Shown in pieces: positions 7,771-16,548 of a stretch of DNA of 64,000 nucleotides. This DNA is from Persicitalea sp963716085 (GTDB taxonomy: Bacteria > Bacteroidota > Bacteroidia > Cytophagales > Spirosomataceae), in assembly GCA_963716085.1 (NCBI GenBank), contig OY970288.1, forward strand, positions 5,642,001-5,706,000, in the 5' to 3' direction. The notes beneath the pieces were generated by a model, which was not told where the DNA came from, ran no database searches, and worked only from the letters and a program-made list of their open reading frames with translations. Made by a program: the position numbers and the translations under genes. Within the stretch, counting starts at the first letter, position 1, and the number at the start of each line of letters is the position of its first letter.

Positions 7771-8646
7771 TCAATTTCTCATATCCAATCCCCAGGACAG
7801 CTTGCTCCGCAGGGTGTTGAAAAAATCGTCGTCCGTCATCTTGATGAGCCGGGCGGCAAAGGGGGCTTTGCTCACGGTGATTTTCACACTGGAATCGACT
7901 ACTTCGGAGCGCGCATCCATCGACACCATGCAGCTATTGCTGCGGCTTTTGACCTCGAACCTCAACACCGAACTATCCTGCAACACCAGCGGCCGCACAT
8001 TGAGGTTGTGCGGACTGACGGGTGTGAGGATGAAATTCTCGGTATGTGGCACCAGCACCGGGCCACCACAACTCAGCGAGTAACCCGTAGAGCCCGTGGG
8101 CGTGGCCACGATCAGGCCGTCGGCCCAATAGGAGTTGAGGAACTCACCGTTGAGGTAGGCGTGGACGGTAATCATCGACGAGGTATCGGTCTTGGTGATC
8201 GTGAAATCATTGAGGCCGAAATTCTGACCGTCGAAAATATCACGATCGGCCTCCATGACCAGCATGGCGCGTTCGTCGATGTGGTATTTGCCCACCTCGA
8301 GGGCGGTGATCATGTCGGCGATGCGCTCGGGGGGGACGGTAGCCAGGAAACCCAGCCGCCCAACATTGATGCCGATCACGGCGGTCTGCCGCGCTCCCAC
8401 CAGCGACACCGCCTCCAGCAAAGTACCATCACCGCCCAGGCTGGCCATCAGCCGGGCGTCGAACAGGTTGTCTTCGGAGGTGTAGGCGCTTTCAGCATTG
8501 TGCCGAACTCCCATTTCGTCCAGAAATGCCTGGAAGGGCGCAAAAAGCTGCACCTCGATCTGCCGCGTCCGCAATTCGTCGAACATACCCTGAATAAAGG
8601 GGCGGGCCGATTTCGAAAAAGTGCGTCCGTGAACGGCTATTTTCAT
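7771..8646 (-). CDS. nadK: NAD kinase
   Basis: 291 residues, normal length. It phosphorylates NAD to NADP in the cytoplasm. The catalytic GGDGTLLEAV motif is at 71-80, followed by GINVGRLGFLATV; the glycine-rich TPTGSTGYSLSCGGP segment supports the call. ATG at 8644-8646. A well-formed promoter lies about 35-65 bp upstream. Divergent from the propeller gene at 8778. Confidence 0.95.
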   Translation of the reverse strand: MKIAVHGRTFSKSARPFIQGMFDELRTRQIEVQLFAPFQAFLDEMGVRHNAESAYTSEDNLFDARLMASLGGDGTLLEAVSLVGARQTAVIGINVGRLGFLATVPPERIADMITALEVGKYHIDERAMLVMEADRDIFDGQNFGLNDFTITKTDTSSMITVHAYLNGEFLNSYWADGLIVATPTGSTGYSLSCGGPVLVPHTENFILTPVSPHNLNVRPLVLQDSSVLRFEVKSRSNSCMVSMDARSEVVDSSVKITVSKAPFAARLIKMTDDDFFNTLRSKLSWGLDMRN

Positions 8647-8680
8647 GCGTAGACTAGAGTTGGGACGAGCATTATAAGTC

Positions 8681-8711
8681 GAAAGATAAGGCCACGAGGG
8701 CGAAATTCAAA
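8681..8711 (-). promoter_or_regulatory. nadK: Promoter of nadK
   Basis: On the minus strand TTTG (8708-8711), 19 nt spacer, TATCTTTC (8681-8688). Spacing and both boxes fit the Bacteroidota sigma-A consensus TTTG-N19-21-TAnnTTTG with one mismatch. The predicted leader is about 30 nt. Confidence 0.55.
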
Positions 8712-8777
8712 TTGTGGCCATATTGAGGGTAAAAACCAGCCCGAATAGCTTTTGAAGCTGTACCTCAAATCACACCT

Positions 8778-9869
8778 ATGCGCTTTCGATTATTCACTTT
8801 TCTCCTCACTACTTTACCATTCTTCTCCGCCTCAGCGCAGTGGCGCGTCCTGAAACTCGATACCCAGGCTAATTTTCGGGCGGTACACGCGCCGCAGCCC
8901 AACGTCTGCTGGATTGGGGGCAGCGGCGGCACGGTGCTGCGCACGACCGACGGCGGTGAATATTGGGACATCATGCAGGTACGCGACGCCGATTCGCTGG
9001 ACTTCCGGGGCATTCACGGCTTCGACCGCGAGACGGCGGTCGCCATGAGCGCAGGCGTCGCCGAACAGGGCAAAGCTCGGATATACCGCACTGAAGACGG
9101 TGGCGATTCCTGGCAACTGGTGTATCAAACCTCGCAGCCAGGTGTATTTCTGGACGGAATTTCTTTTTGGAATAAAAAGGAGGGCATCTGCTTCGGCGAC
9201 CCGGTGGACGGGCGCTTTTTCATCCTCACTACCGACGATGGCGGGCGCACCTGGCAGGAACTGCCCCTCGAACAACGCCCCGTGGCGTTGGAAAAAGAAG
9301 CCGCCTTCGCCGCCAGCAACCGCTCGCTGCTGACCGTCGGCAGGCGTCATGCCTTCATCGGTACGGGCGGCGGCAAGATGGCGCGGGTACTGCGCTCGGA
9401 AGACAACGGACGTACCTGGCAAGCCTCGGAGACGCCACTCTCCGCCGGGCCGACGAGCGGTATTTTTGGTTTACAGTTTTGGTCCAATAAGCGCGGCATC
9501 GCCGTGGGCGGCGACTACGCCGACGTGACCGAAGGCACGCCCAACGTACTCTTGACCCGAGACGGCGGAGTCACCTGGCAACTCAGCGGTGGCATGACCC
9601 CGCCAGGCTTGAAGGAAGCCGTCGGGTTGTTCCATTCTCAATTTGTGGATTATGCGGGCGGACAGCGCCCCACCAATCACCGCTACCGTTTGGTGGCCGT
9701 CGGGGCGTCGGGTAGCAGCTACTCGCGGGATTTTGGCAAAACCTGGGCGGCGTTCTCGAAGGAACCCTTTCACGCCACCAGCTTCGCGGGCCCGACGGGC
9801 TACGCCGTAGGTGGCAAGGGTTTGGTCGGAAAATTCGATAAATTCCCTAAAAAGCGGCGCAGCAGGTAG
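8778..9869 (+). CDS. Secreted Ycf48-like beta-propeller (BNR/Asp-box repeats)
   Basis: 363 residues with a signal peptide ending near SASA (about 1-20). Several Asp-box-like repeats are visible: TTDGGEYW, TEDGGDSW, TTDDGGRTW, SEDNGRTW, TRDGGVTW and SRDFGKTW. This is the pattern of the Ycf48/HCF136 and sialidase-type propellers. Bacteroidota homologues are annotated as photosystem-assembly-like or oxidoreductase; the function here is not known, and no catalytic residues were identified. The stop codon lies inside the palindrome 9866-9893. Confidence 0.8.
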   Translation: MRFRLFTFLLTTLPFFSASAQWRVLKLDTQANFRAVHAPQPNVCWIGGSGGTVLRTTDGGEYWDIMQVRDADSLDFRGIHGFDRETAVAMSAGVAEQGKARIYRTEDGGDSWQLVYQTSQPGVFLDGISFWNKKEGICFGDPVDGRFFILTTDDGGRTWQELPLEQRPVALEKEAAFAASNRSLLTVGRRHAFIGTGGGKMARVLRSEDNGRTWQASETPLSAGPTSGIFGLQFWSNKRGIAVGGDYADVTEGTPNVLLTRDGGVTWQLSGGMTPPGLKEAVGLFHSQFVDYAGGQRPTNHRYRLVAVGASGSSYSRDFGKTWAAFSKEPFHATSFAGPTGYAVGGKGLVGKFDKFPKKRRSR

Positions 9870-9893
9870 AGACAAGGCATGCCTTGTCTCTAC
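9866..9893. repeat. Perfect 28-bp palindrome centred on GGCATGCC
   Basis: Half-site GTAGAGACAAGGCA followed by its exact reverse complement. It overlaps the TAG of the propeller gene and lies three bases from the end of the convergent TraB gene, so it could act as a bidirectional terminator. The related palindrome at 52502-52525 shares AGAGAC and the GCATGC centre. Confidence 0.85.
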
Positions 9894-9896
9894 GGC

Positions 9897-10775
9897 CTAT
9901 CGTCCCAAAACGGGCACCACGCTGTACCCCTGTCTCCGTAGCAGCGCGATAACCCCCTGCTCACCCCCTAAATGCGCCGCCCCAACGGCCACGAAAGTAG
10001 GTTTTTCGGCCACTTGTTTTTCAATGATCGGAATCCAGCGTTTGTTGCGATTGGTCAGCAGAACTTCCTGCTGATTTTCCATTTCGAAATCGCTTTCGAG
10101 CGTCAGGTTGTACAGTCCGGTGAGGTCTTGCTTTTTGTACACCTCCACCATTTCACCAAACTCCTTTTGAGCCTGCGGCAGACTGTCCATCAGCGTCACA
10201 AGCATCCTGGCCTGGTCGGTATAAGGAATGGAGTCGAAAACGGCCATTTGCTCCTCGACCGTTTCCAGGCCGACAACCTCCGACTTTTGCTTCTTGGCCA
10301 GGCCCATCAGCGACATTTCGTACGATTGCGGCTGACAGGTCAGCACGCGGTTGAGCAGGACACTCATGAGCATGAAGGGCTTGGCCCGCTCGAAGGGCGC
10401 GATGCTCATGCCCACGGAATCTTTGAAGTAAGCATTCAGACGGTCGTAGTCTTTGGCGTCCAGCAGGTCTTTTAGCTGCTTGTCTTCCCGCATCGACATG
10501 CTCTTCATCATCGCCATCATCATACCCGGATCGTCCATGTCGATCTCCAGGGTCAGTTGCTCGGTTTCTTGCAGGCAACTTTTGAGCGTATCGGTAAGGA
10601 CAAAGTCGCTTGGGCAAATCAGGTGAATAGTGCCGAAGAGGTAGGAAGGCTGCGTCAAGTTTTTGCCCTCGATTTTCCAGAGTAGAGAAGACTCGGTGGG
10701 GGCCTGGGCGCGGAGGGCGCCGAAAGTCAGGGCTAGCAGTAAGCCAAGGAGGAGTTTGGTGCGGATAGCGGGCAT
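9897..10775 (-). CDS. TraB/GumN family protein
   Basis: 292 residues from the ATG at 10773-10775. The frame continues to an upstream TTG at 10835, but the signal peptide (MPAIRTKLLLGLL...LRAQ) begins at this ATG. The TraB/GumN family is predicted to include metalloprotease-like (Tiki-type) proteins; SYLFGTIHL near the start and VGAAHLGG...GVIALLRRQGY near the end are its conserved segments with GTIH and AHLGG. Probably periplasmic or surface. The role in this organism is unknown. Confidence 0.82.
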   Translation of the reverse strand: MPAIRTKLLLGLLLALTFGALRAQAPTESSLLWKIEGKNLTQPSYLFGTIHLICPSDFVLTDTLKSCLQETEQLTLEIDMDDPGMMMAMMKSMSMREDKQLKDLLDAKDYDRLNAYFKDSVGMSIAPFERAKPFMLMSVLLNRVLTCQPQSYEMSLMGLAKKQKSEVVGLETVEEQMAVFDSIPYTDQARMLVTLMDSLPQAQKEFGEMVEVYKKQDLTGLYNLTLESDFEMENQQEVLLTNRNKRWIPIIEKQVAEKPTFVAVGAAHLGGEQGVIALLRRQGYSVVPVLGR

Positions 10776-10838
10776 CTGTGAATTGGAATAGTTCGTTTTC
10801 CAAACACCGACAACGCGGTCAGCGTTTCTTTCCAACCG

Positions 10839-11300
10839 CTATTTTATTTTCGAAAAAATCATCACCTCCGATTTTTGATTAAAGTAAATAAAAAGATTTT
10901 TCTGGGTCTGACCATAATTTCCCACGCTGTTCATGGCCGACCATACCTTGTTGCTCCATTGTGTCGGCTCACCGACTTTGGTGCCGCCGAAAATGCCATT
11001 TTCCAGCTTACACTCCGCTCCTTTGCTATACCCTCCGCTCACGGAATTGACCACAGTATGTCCCTTGAAGCTTACTGAAATACTATCTTCCGAAAAAGTA
11101 AACACCACGCCCCGGCCCTTTGGATCGGGATCGGGTTGGAGTGTTCCGTTATCGAGGTTCTGGTAAGCACTCAATCGCCATGTGCCTTCCAACGCAAGGT
11201 TTGAACTGCAGTCTACCGGATGCAGTAGCGAATTTTTCTTCTCGCACCCGATAAATACCAGAAGCAGAAGAGAAAAAAGCACAGATGGCAAGCCTCTCAC
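10839..11300 (-). CDS. Hypothetical lipoprotein
   Basis: 153 residues. The start is a GTG at 11298-11300, because an in-frame TAG lies two codons upstream. The lipobox is LVFIGC with C19. The mature part contains LEGTWRLSAYQN, a pattern of small lipocalin-like or META-like lipoproteins of Bacteroidota, but no specific family was recognised. It lies between the TraB gene and a barrel gene on the same strand with short gaps (63 and 10 bp), suggesting one transcript with the barrel gene. Confidence 0.7.
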   Translation of the reverse strand: MRGLPSVLFSLLLLVFIGCEKKNSLLHPVDCSSNLALEGTWRLSAYQNLDNGTLQPDPDPKGRGVVFTFSEDSISVSFKGHTVVNSVSGGYSKGAECKLENGIFGGTKVGEPTQWSNKVWSAMNSVGNYGQTQKNLFIYFNQKSEVMIFSKIK

Positions 11301-11310
11301 AATCTATTCA

Positions 11311-11901
11311 TTAAAAAGCAACACCCAGTCTAACCAGAAAACGATTGTACTTCCGCTCTTCGATGCGGGTAGTTTGATCCCAAAAAGGCGGCTTGTCCAC
11401 CGTGACATCCTGATGTTTGTAAGAAAAAGAAAGCGTGAATGCAGCAGCATCGGGCTTGCCGATGCGCAGGCCCAGGCCGGGGTTGAGCATGAGTCCCCCT
11501 TTGGTATCGAAGCCTTCGGCGTCATTGTGAAACCAAGTGAAACCGTAGCCCGCATCGGCGCTGGCGTACAGCCGGGCGGTCGATTTGCCGGTTAAGTCAT
11601 AACGCAGTCCGGCACCGATGGGGTTAACCAAGGCTCCATTGTACCAATCCAGTCCCGTGATGACGCCCACGCCCAGCCGCGGCGAGCACTGAATACCATT
11701 GAGCAATTGCAGCGTCAAATTGGTGCGGTTTTGGCTGAATTCCTGCCCACTGACGCCCTGACTAGCATAAGGGTCGGCATTGACCCGTCCCAGCATTACG
11801 CCTACCTCGGTTTGGTTGAGGTAATGCTTCTTGAAGGCGCTCTCCTGCGCCCAGGCCGGGAGCGAAACCGTCAATAGGAACAATGCGATAAGCTTTCTCA
11901 T
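11311..11901 (-). CDS. Outer-membrane beta-barrel protein (small)
   Basis: 196 residues with a signal peptide ending PAWAQ (about 1-19). The mature sequence alternates short hydrophobic beta strands with Gly/Asn turns and ends in a strand closing with Phe (FLVRLGVAF), as expected for Bam-dependent outer-membrane barrels. It contains no motif that assigns a function. The downstream gene (10839) starts 10 bp later and is probably cotranscribed. Confidence 0.7.
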   Translation of the reverse strand: MRKLIALFLLTVSLPAWAQESAFKKHYLNQTEVGVMLGRVNADPYASQGVSGQEFSQNRTNLTLQLLNGIQCSPRLGVGVITGLDWYNGALVNPIGAGLRYDLTGKSTARLYASADAGYGFTWFHNDAEGFDTKGGLMLNPGLGLRIGKPDAAAFTLSFSYKHQDVTVDKPPFWDQTTRIEERKYNRFLVRLGVAF

Positions 11902-11926
11902 AAAATATCAGATACAGGTTTAAAAA

Positions 11927-11974
11927 GGCCGAAAGCCATGTCAGGCTGAGCGTAGCCGAAGCCCGAAAGCCATT
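11927..11974. repeat. GCCGAAAGCCAT direct repeat with AGCGTAGCCGAAGCC core
   Basis: GCCGAAAGCCAT (11928-11939) recurs as CCGAAAGCCAT (about 11963-11973), around GTCAGGCTGAGCGTAGCCGA. It fills the gap between the LVIVD gene stop and the barrel gene leader. The core resembles dispersed repeats seen in many bacterial genomes. Confidence 0.55.
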
Positions 11975-13292
11975 ATATTCCTGGCTTCCCCACCGGGATC
12001 TTGCTCAACTGCCGAAGGTTTTTCGAATCACTGGCGTCGAATTGGTAGAGACCATCCTTACCGATCATCATCAGCGTTTTGCCCAGCGGAATCACGTCGT
12101 AAGCATCCATCTGCTTGAAGTGAGAAAGCATATTCTTGTCCACGGCGAACGGATCCTTTACGTCGAATACCTTCAAGCCGTGCGTTCCCTCGCAGAGGTA
12201 GAGCGTCGGGAAGTCGATGCCCAGGCCGTGCGGGTTTTCCATTTGGTAGCTCTTGATGAGCTGCGGACGCCGGAGGTCGCGGATGTCTACCAAATCGAGC
12301 TGATTTTGGGCACCGCCGCAGAAAGTGCCCGTACGAATCGTGACGTAGGCCACATCGTCGTGCACCACCACCGGATCGCAGGCGCGACCGTGCTGGAAGA
12401 TCGACAGTTTTTCAGGTTTGGCCGGGTTGGTGTTGTCGTAGATGTGCATTCCCGTGGTGGAGCCGATGAAGAGCTTGTCTTTATAAGGGAAAATGGTCTC
12501 GATACCCCAGCCCAGTTGAATCGTGGAGAAAAAGGCGGGTTTGGTGGGGGTGGATACGTCGAAAAGATTGAGTTCATTTTGGCCGACGGTGTAGAGGTAC
12601 TTGTCGTATAGGGCAAAGCGCGCCATCGAGCCGCCCTGTCCGTCGCCGCCGCCCCCGCCACTTGTGGGTGCGGAGCTGGCATTGATCTGCGCACCGCCCC
12701 GGAAGAAGGTGGCATCAGCCAAAGCAAAACCGGTGTTCCACCCCCAGCCCCAATTGGGCATCGGGGTATCATCACAGTTGGTTTGGATGGTTTCGGTAAT
12801 GAAGGTCACTTTCTGGACATTGATGGCCCGGATGCTTGGGTTGTAGGTCCAGGTGCCGCCATCGAACTGTCCACTGCGGAATACTTCCTCCACACGATTT
12901 ATTTCCTTGGGATTCTTGGGGTCGGAAATATCCAGCGCCACCAAATCCGAGTAGCTGTCGGCGTACAGGATATTGCCGCGCACGGCCATGTCGCCGTTAC
13001 CGGGAATTTTCACGAAAGCCACCGAGCGCGGACTAGCCGGGTCGCTGTTGTCGATGATGTGCAGTCCTTCGGCCACTTCGTTGATGAACAGGTACTTGTC
13101 CCGCACGTAAATCTTGCCCGGATGTTCGAGGGCGCGGGGCGCTTCGGTTTTCAAATCCTTGCGGACTTCGAGCAACGAGACGGTCATCGGAGTAAACTGT
13201 CTTCTCACGCGGGTTTCGGTGCAATTGTCATTGCAGGACCACACGCTCAGGGCCATCAGGAAGAGGGCAGCGGTACGTAATGTAGTTTTCAT
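11973..13292 (-). CDS. LVIVD-repeat lipoprotein (beta-propeller)
   Basis: 439 residues. The lipobox LSVWSC gives C20 as lipidation site. Several LVIVD-type repeats are visible: LHIIDNSDPASPR, LVALDISDPKNPKEI, LNLFDVSTPTKPAFF, MHIYDNTNPAKPEKL, LDLVDIRDLRRPQLI and LKVFDVKDPFAV. These repeats build a propeller on the cell surface or in the periplasm. A Gly/Gln-rich loop (SGGGGGDGQGG) interrupts the middle. The biological role is unknown. ATG at 13290-13292, directly after the GTTTA repeat block. Confidence 0.85.
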   Translation of the reverse strand: MKTTLRTAALFLMALSVWSCNDNCTETRVRRQFTPMTVSLLEVRKDLKTEAPRALEHPGKIYVRDKYLFINEVAEGLHIIDNSDPASPRSVAFVKIPGNGDMAVRGNILYADSYSDLVALDISDPKNPKEINRVEEVFRSGQFDGGTWTYNPSIRAINVQKVTFITETIQTNCDDTPMPNWGWGWNTGFALADATFFRGGAQINASSAPTSGGGGGDGQGGSMARFALYDKYLYTVGQNELNLFDVSTPTKPAFFSTIQLGWGIETIFPYKDKLFIGSTTGMHIYDNTNPAKPEKLSIFQHGRACDPVVVHDDVAYVTIRTGTFCGGAQNQLDLVDIRDLRRPQLIKSYQMENPHGLGIDFPTLYLCEGTHGLKVFDVKDPFAVDKNMLSHFKQMDAYDVIPLGKTLMMIGKDGLYQFDASDSKNLRQLSKIPVGKPGI

Positions 13293-13302
13293 GATTGTTT
13301 TT

Positions 13303-13340
13303 GTTTAGAGTTTAGTTGTTTAAGGTTTAGGGGTTTAGTC
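13303..13340. repeat. GTTTA-type tandem repeat in the leader of the LVIVD gene
   Basis: Five units: GTTTAGA, GTTTAGTT, GTTTAAG, GTTTAGGG, GTTTAGTC. The block starts about 10 bases from the start codon. Same family as 615-644. Confidence 0.75.
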
Positions 13341-13358
13341 GTGCGTTAGCTCACCGCC

Positions 13359-13380
13359 GGGCGAACACATGGGTTCGCCC
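13359..13380. repeat. GGGCGAAC palindromic repeat
   Basis: GGGCGAAC and GTTCGCCC arms (8 bp, perfect) around a 6-nt loop, followed by CCTACG. This type of palindrome is dispersed in many bacterial genomes. Confidence 0.6.
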
Positions 13381-13385
13381 CTACG

Positions 13386-13424
13386 AAAAAAACAAAATCG
13401 TCCGAAAGCAGGGCTCTCGGACGA
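13386..13424 (-). terminator. Intrinsic terminator after the serpin gene
   Basis: Perfect 8-bp stem TCGTCCGA/TCGGACGA with an 11-nt loop. On the minus strand it is followed by a U-rich tract (complement of 13386-13397), about 50 bp beyond the serpin stop. Confidence 0.75.
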
Positions 13425-13475
13425 TAACGCACCCCGAAAACGCCAGCGGTAGCTGACGCTTAGTCTTTAATATTT

Positions 13476-14702
13476 TTATGGGTTCATGATTTTTCCCATG
13501 AACAGAATCGTATTGGATGTTTTTTCGCTGATGACGATTACAAATGGGCGATCGGCAATCAGCGTTGGCTCATTAGGCCCCACGGAAGTTACTCCCACAC
13601 CCACCGTAGTGACAGCGGCGGCTTCGGTACCTTTCTCGTCGACTCCCAGGTAGGTACTTTGGTCGACAGAACTGACCAACAGGTCGGCCGTGGTGTTGAT
13701 CTTGCCCAATTCAGCTTTGTCGGTGAAAGCCTTCGTCATCCCCATTGACCTGAGCACTTCTTTCAAACTTGTTTTGTAATCCAGCGTAAAGCGGGGTAAT
13801 CCCACCGTTACGGCGGCTTCCCGAAAATTTTGCTGCATATCGTTCCAGACGGTGGCGCTCAGCCCGTCGATAACACTACGCACGCTGGCATCTTGACTTG
13901 GAATCAATACCGTCATATTGAACCGACCACTCGCGTAAGGAAGTTGTACAGCAGAGAAGTTGGTACCCCGAAACTGCTTGAATTCATTTTTGACGCGCAT
14001 CATTTTCACCGTTTTCTCACCACCGCTGGCTAGGTAGAATGGTGCATCGTCAGTTTTCTCCGTGTCAAATCGCGCTTTCCAATCCCCTTTGAAATACAGT
14101 GCATTTACCAAGAAAACAACGTCGTTGGGCTGAATGCTTTTAACAGCTTCTTTAATCTTGCCATTGGTTTTGTCGCTCGCCCAGGCGTTGATTTTGTTTT
14201 TGGCGTTGGGGTCGTTGAAATCAAGTCCCGCTACCTCTGCCTCGAACGACTTGCGCAGTACATTCAGGAAATTGTCTTCTACTTTGAACGTATTGCGGTA
14301 CCAGACCGAATTGGCAAGGCCAAGCTGTACTTTTGGGTCGGCCTTGGGCAAGCCTTCCAGCAGTGCTTGGTAGGCCTGGTTCAAATCAGCCTGGGCGACG
14401 CCGTCCGCTTTCAGTGTTTTGGCAATTTGCGCAGCGGTTTCACCCTCGGCTCCGTTCAGCAGCATTCCCAGCGCCATGTGCAGGCTCAGCGGCGAGACGA
14501 AAATATTTTCATTGGCGGGCTGCGCGGCCTGGAATTTCTTGAAAAAATCAAAGGCAAAATCCGTCGTGCGGGACGCCACGTCCGCCGAGACCTGCACGGG
14601 CTGGCCCGACTCAGGCTTTACACCGTTCTCACCATCCTTACCGCACTGCCAGAGAAACACGCTGAAACACAAGGCAATGATAGAAACAAATACTTTTTTC
14701 AT
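13476..14702 (-). CDS. Serpin-family protease inhibitor, lipoprotein
   Basis: 408 residues. Lipobox VFLWQC with C20, so it is anchored in a membrane. The serpin fold is clear: NIFVSPLSLHMALGMLLNGA near the start, the hinge EKGTEAAAVTT, and the C-terminal ADRPFVIVI and LFMGKIMNP. The small-residue hinge (GTEAAA) is the inhibitory type. The reactive loop after it is V/T/S/G-rich with no Arg, Lys or aromatic, which suggests an elastase-like target (inference). No protease gene is adjacent. ATG at 14700-14702; a terminator follows. Confidence 0.92.
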   Translation of the reverse strand: MKKVFVSIIALCFSVFLWQCGKDGENGVKPESGQPVQVSADVASRTTDFAFDFFKKFQAAQPANENIFVSPLSLHMALGMLLNGAEGETAAQIAKTLKADGVAQADLNQAYQALLEGLPKADPKVQLGLANSVWYRNTFKVEDNFLNVLRKSFEAEVAGLDFNDPNAKNKINAWASDKTNGKIKEAVKSIQPNDVVFLVNALYFKGDWKARFDTEKTDDAPFYLASGGEKTVKMMRVKNEFKQFRGTNFSAVQLPYASGRFNMTVLIPSQDASVRSVIDGLSATVWNDMQQNFREAAVTVGLPRFTLDYKTSLKEVLRSMGMTKAFTDKAELGKINTTADLLVSSVDQSTYLGVDEKGTEAAAVTTVGVGVTSVGPNEPTLIADRPFVIVISEKTSNTILFMGKIMNP

Positions 14703-14889
14703 GGCTAATAAATTAGAAAAGAAAAACCATTAGCTGCGGACTCCAATCTGAGGACTAGTGAACTTCGTCTTACAGAGCAATGGCCACTTGACCCTTAACA
14801 ATATATCCCTTCATTCTATTCTCTATACACCCAAGAGCTGCCTTCCGGCTAAAAGGTTGGAATGGGTCTGAAATTTTTTCAACATTTTT

Positions 14890-16548
14890 TTAAAAAACGT
14901 ACCGAACCCCCCAGGCCACGCCGTACAACTGCGGGCGGGCGTCGAGGACGCCGTCGCCTTTGAGGATACTGGCAATGGCCTTTTGGTACGAGCCCGTCAG
15001 GGTGGCGTTCCAGTGATCGCTCAGGCGGTAGTTGACCCGCACACCCGTGGTGGCCGACCAGTTGAGGGCGCGGTACAAGCCGTCGTCGGCGGTATTCACC
15101 GAGACATAGCCCTCCCTGTTCTCAATTTGGTTTTGTAAGAACAGATTAGCTACTACGCCCCCCAGCACCGTGTAGTTCAGCCTGCCGTCGGGGTTGAGCG
15201 TATAGCCCGCCTGCACCGGAACCTGCACGTAACGGAAGTCATTGGTGGTGCGCTGGTCGAAGTCGATGTACGAGCCGGCGGACAAGTCCAGGTTTTGGGG
15301 GGATGCTGAATTCTTAAAGCTATTATAGTTTAAAGAATTCGAATGCAAAGCGTCTTCCAGCACATTGGCACTCCGGCTCGTGACGGCATCGAGTACGTAC
15401 CCATCGCTGGCAAAAGTCGAGTTTCCCCTCAAATAGCTCACACCCGTTTCAACCGACCAGCGCTTCGATAATTGTTTGCCCGCCTGGGCCTGCACGGCGT
15501 AGGAAAGTCGCGCCTGACTGGCGTTGGACAGCGACTGGCGGCTGGCGTTGGCACTGGCAAAAGCGCGGGGAGCCGACGTGACGTTGGTTCTGGGGTTGAA
15601 CAAGGCAGGCATCAAACTCAGCCCCGCCCATAGCTCCCGGACGCGCGAACGCCTGGGGTGTGCCGCCTTGAAAATTTCCAGATCACTCTTGATGGCCGGT
15701 TCCCGGAAGTCCACATTGACCTGCGTCAGACCGTCCACCGCCGACAGGGCCGCGATGGGTTGGGTTAGGGCCTTGGTACGGAGCGGCACGGTGGAACTGC
15801 CCTTAATGACCCGGTTCAATTCCTCGGATGCGTCCGCGCCAACGGGGATTTTCCGGGTGCTCTGCGTGATGACAATGACGGTAGGCGTGTGAGGAACGAG
15901 GGCATTGGGCGTCGCGTCCAACAGTCCTCTGCTCTGGTTAAATTTAGTCTCGATTTCTGAAACCTTGGTGTCTTTTGGCGTTTGCGACAGCGAAGGCGAA
16001 TCGGTAAAAGTGGAAGCAGAGTTTTCTTCGATAGCAAGGTTTTTTTGTGAGGGAGGGAAAATCGGTTGGCGCGACTCGCCAACCGCCACGCGTTCCGACG
16101 GCTCATTCACACCCGAAGCAGCGGGCGGGAAGAAGGCTTCGCCCGCTTCTTCGGCCTGAGCCGTTCTTTCATTTGCTTTACTTTTCGTACCGCTGGAGGC
16201 GTTCCCATCGGATGTATATACGCCAGGATCAGGCGTCGCTTTCCCCGGCAATTCCATCGCACCGGACGGCCCGGGCGACGTGGTTCTTCCAGCCGCCAGT
16301 CGGGTGGCGGGGTCATCGGTACGGTACGACTCCAGGATCGGCCAGCTCACCAGCAGCAGAGCGACCACGGCCGCCGCCGCGTACCACACCTTCGGATTTT
16401 TCCACCACAGCAGCGGCACGACGGCCGTTTCCTGCGCGTCGAGACGCGCTTCGATGGCGTGCCAGGCGGCAGGGGGCGGCGATTCGGCGGCGGATTCAAA
16501 AGCCCGCTGCCAGTCTTGTTCAAATTTGGGTTTTTCTGATTGATTCAT
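14890..16548 (-). CDS. Anti-sigma-like protein fused to a predicted outer-membrane barrel
   Basis: 552 residues. Residues 1-50 are charged and start with FEQDWQRAFESAAESPPPAAW, as in cytoplasmic anti-sigma segments of Bacteroidota. One transmembrane helix lies at about 53-72 (WYAAAAVVALLLVSWPIL). A long low-complexity, Ser/Thr/Pro-rich region (about 75-290) follows. The C-terminal part from about 305 has beta-barrel features: repeated Tyr/Asn/Gly strands, RYVQVPVQAGYTL, NWSATTGVRVNYRL and the terminal YGVAWGVRYVF. Its ATG lies 29 bp inside the upstream sigma-factor gene, which indicates translational coupling. It probably binds that sigma factor. Confidence 0.72.
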   Translation of the reverse strand: MNQSEKPKFEQDWQRAFESAAESPPPAAWHAIEARLDAQETAVVPLLWWKNPKVWYAAAAVVALLLVSWPILESYRTDDPATRLAAGRTTSPGPSGAMELPGKATPDPGVYTSDGNASSGTKSKANERTAQAEEAGEAFFPPAASGVNEPSERVAVGESRQPIFPPSQKNLAIEENSASTFTDSPSLSQTPKDTKVSEIETKFNQSRGLLDATPNALVPHTPTVIVITQSTRKIPVGADASEELNRVIKGSSTVPLRTKALTQPIAALSAVDGLTQVNVDFREPAIKSDLEIFKAAHPRRSRVRELWAGLSLMPALFNPRTNVTSAPRAFASANASRQSLSNASQARLSYAVQAQAGKQLSKRWSVETGVSYLRGNSTFASDGYVLDAVTSRSANVLEDALHSNSLNYNSFKNSASPQNLDLSAGSYIDFDQRTTNDFRYVQVPVQAGYTLNPDGRLNYTVLGGVVANLFLQNQIENREGYVSVNTADDGLYRALNWSATTGVRVNYRLSDHWNATLTGSYQKAIASILKGDGVLDARPQLYGVAWGVRYVF

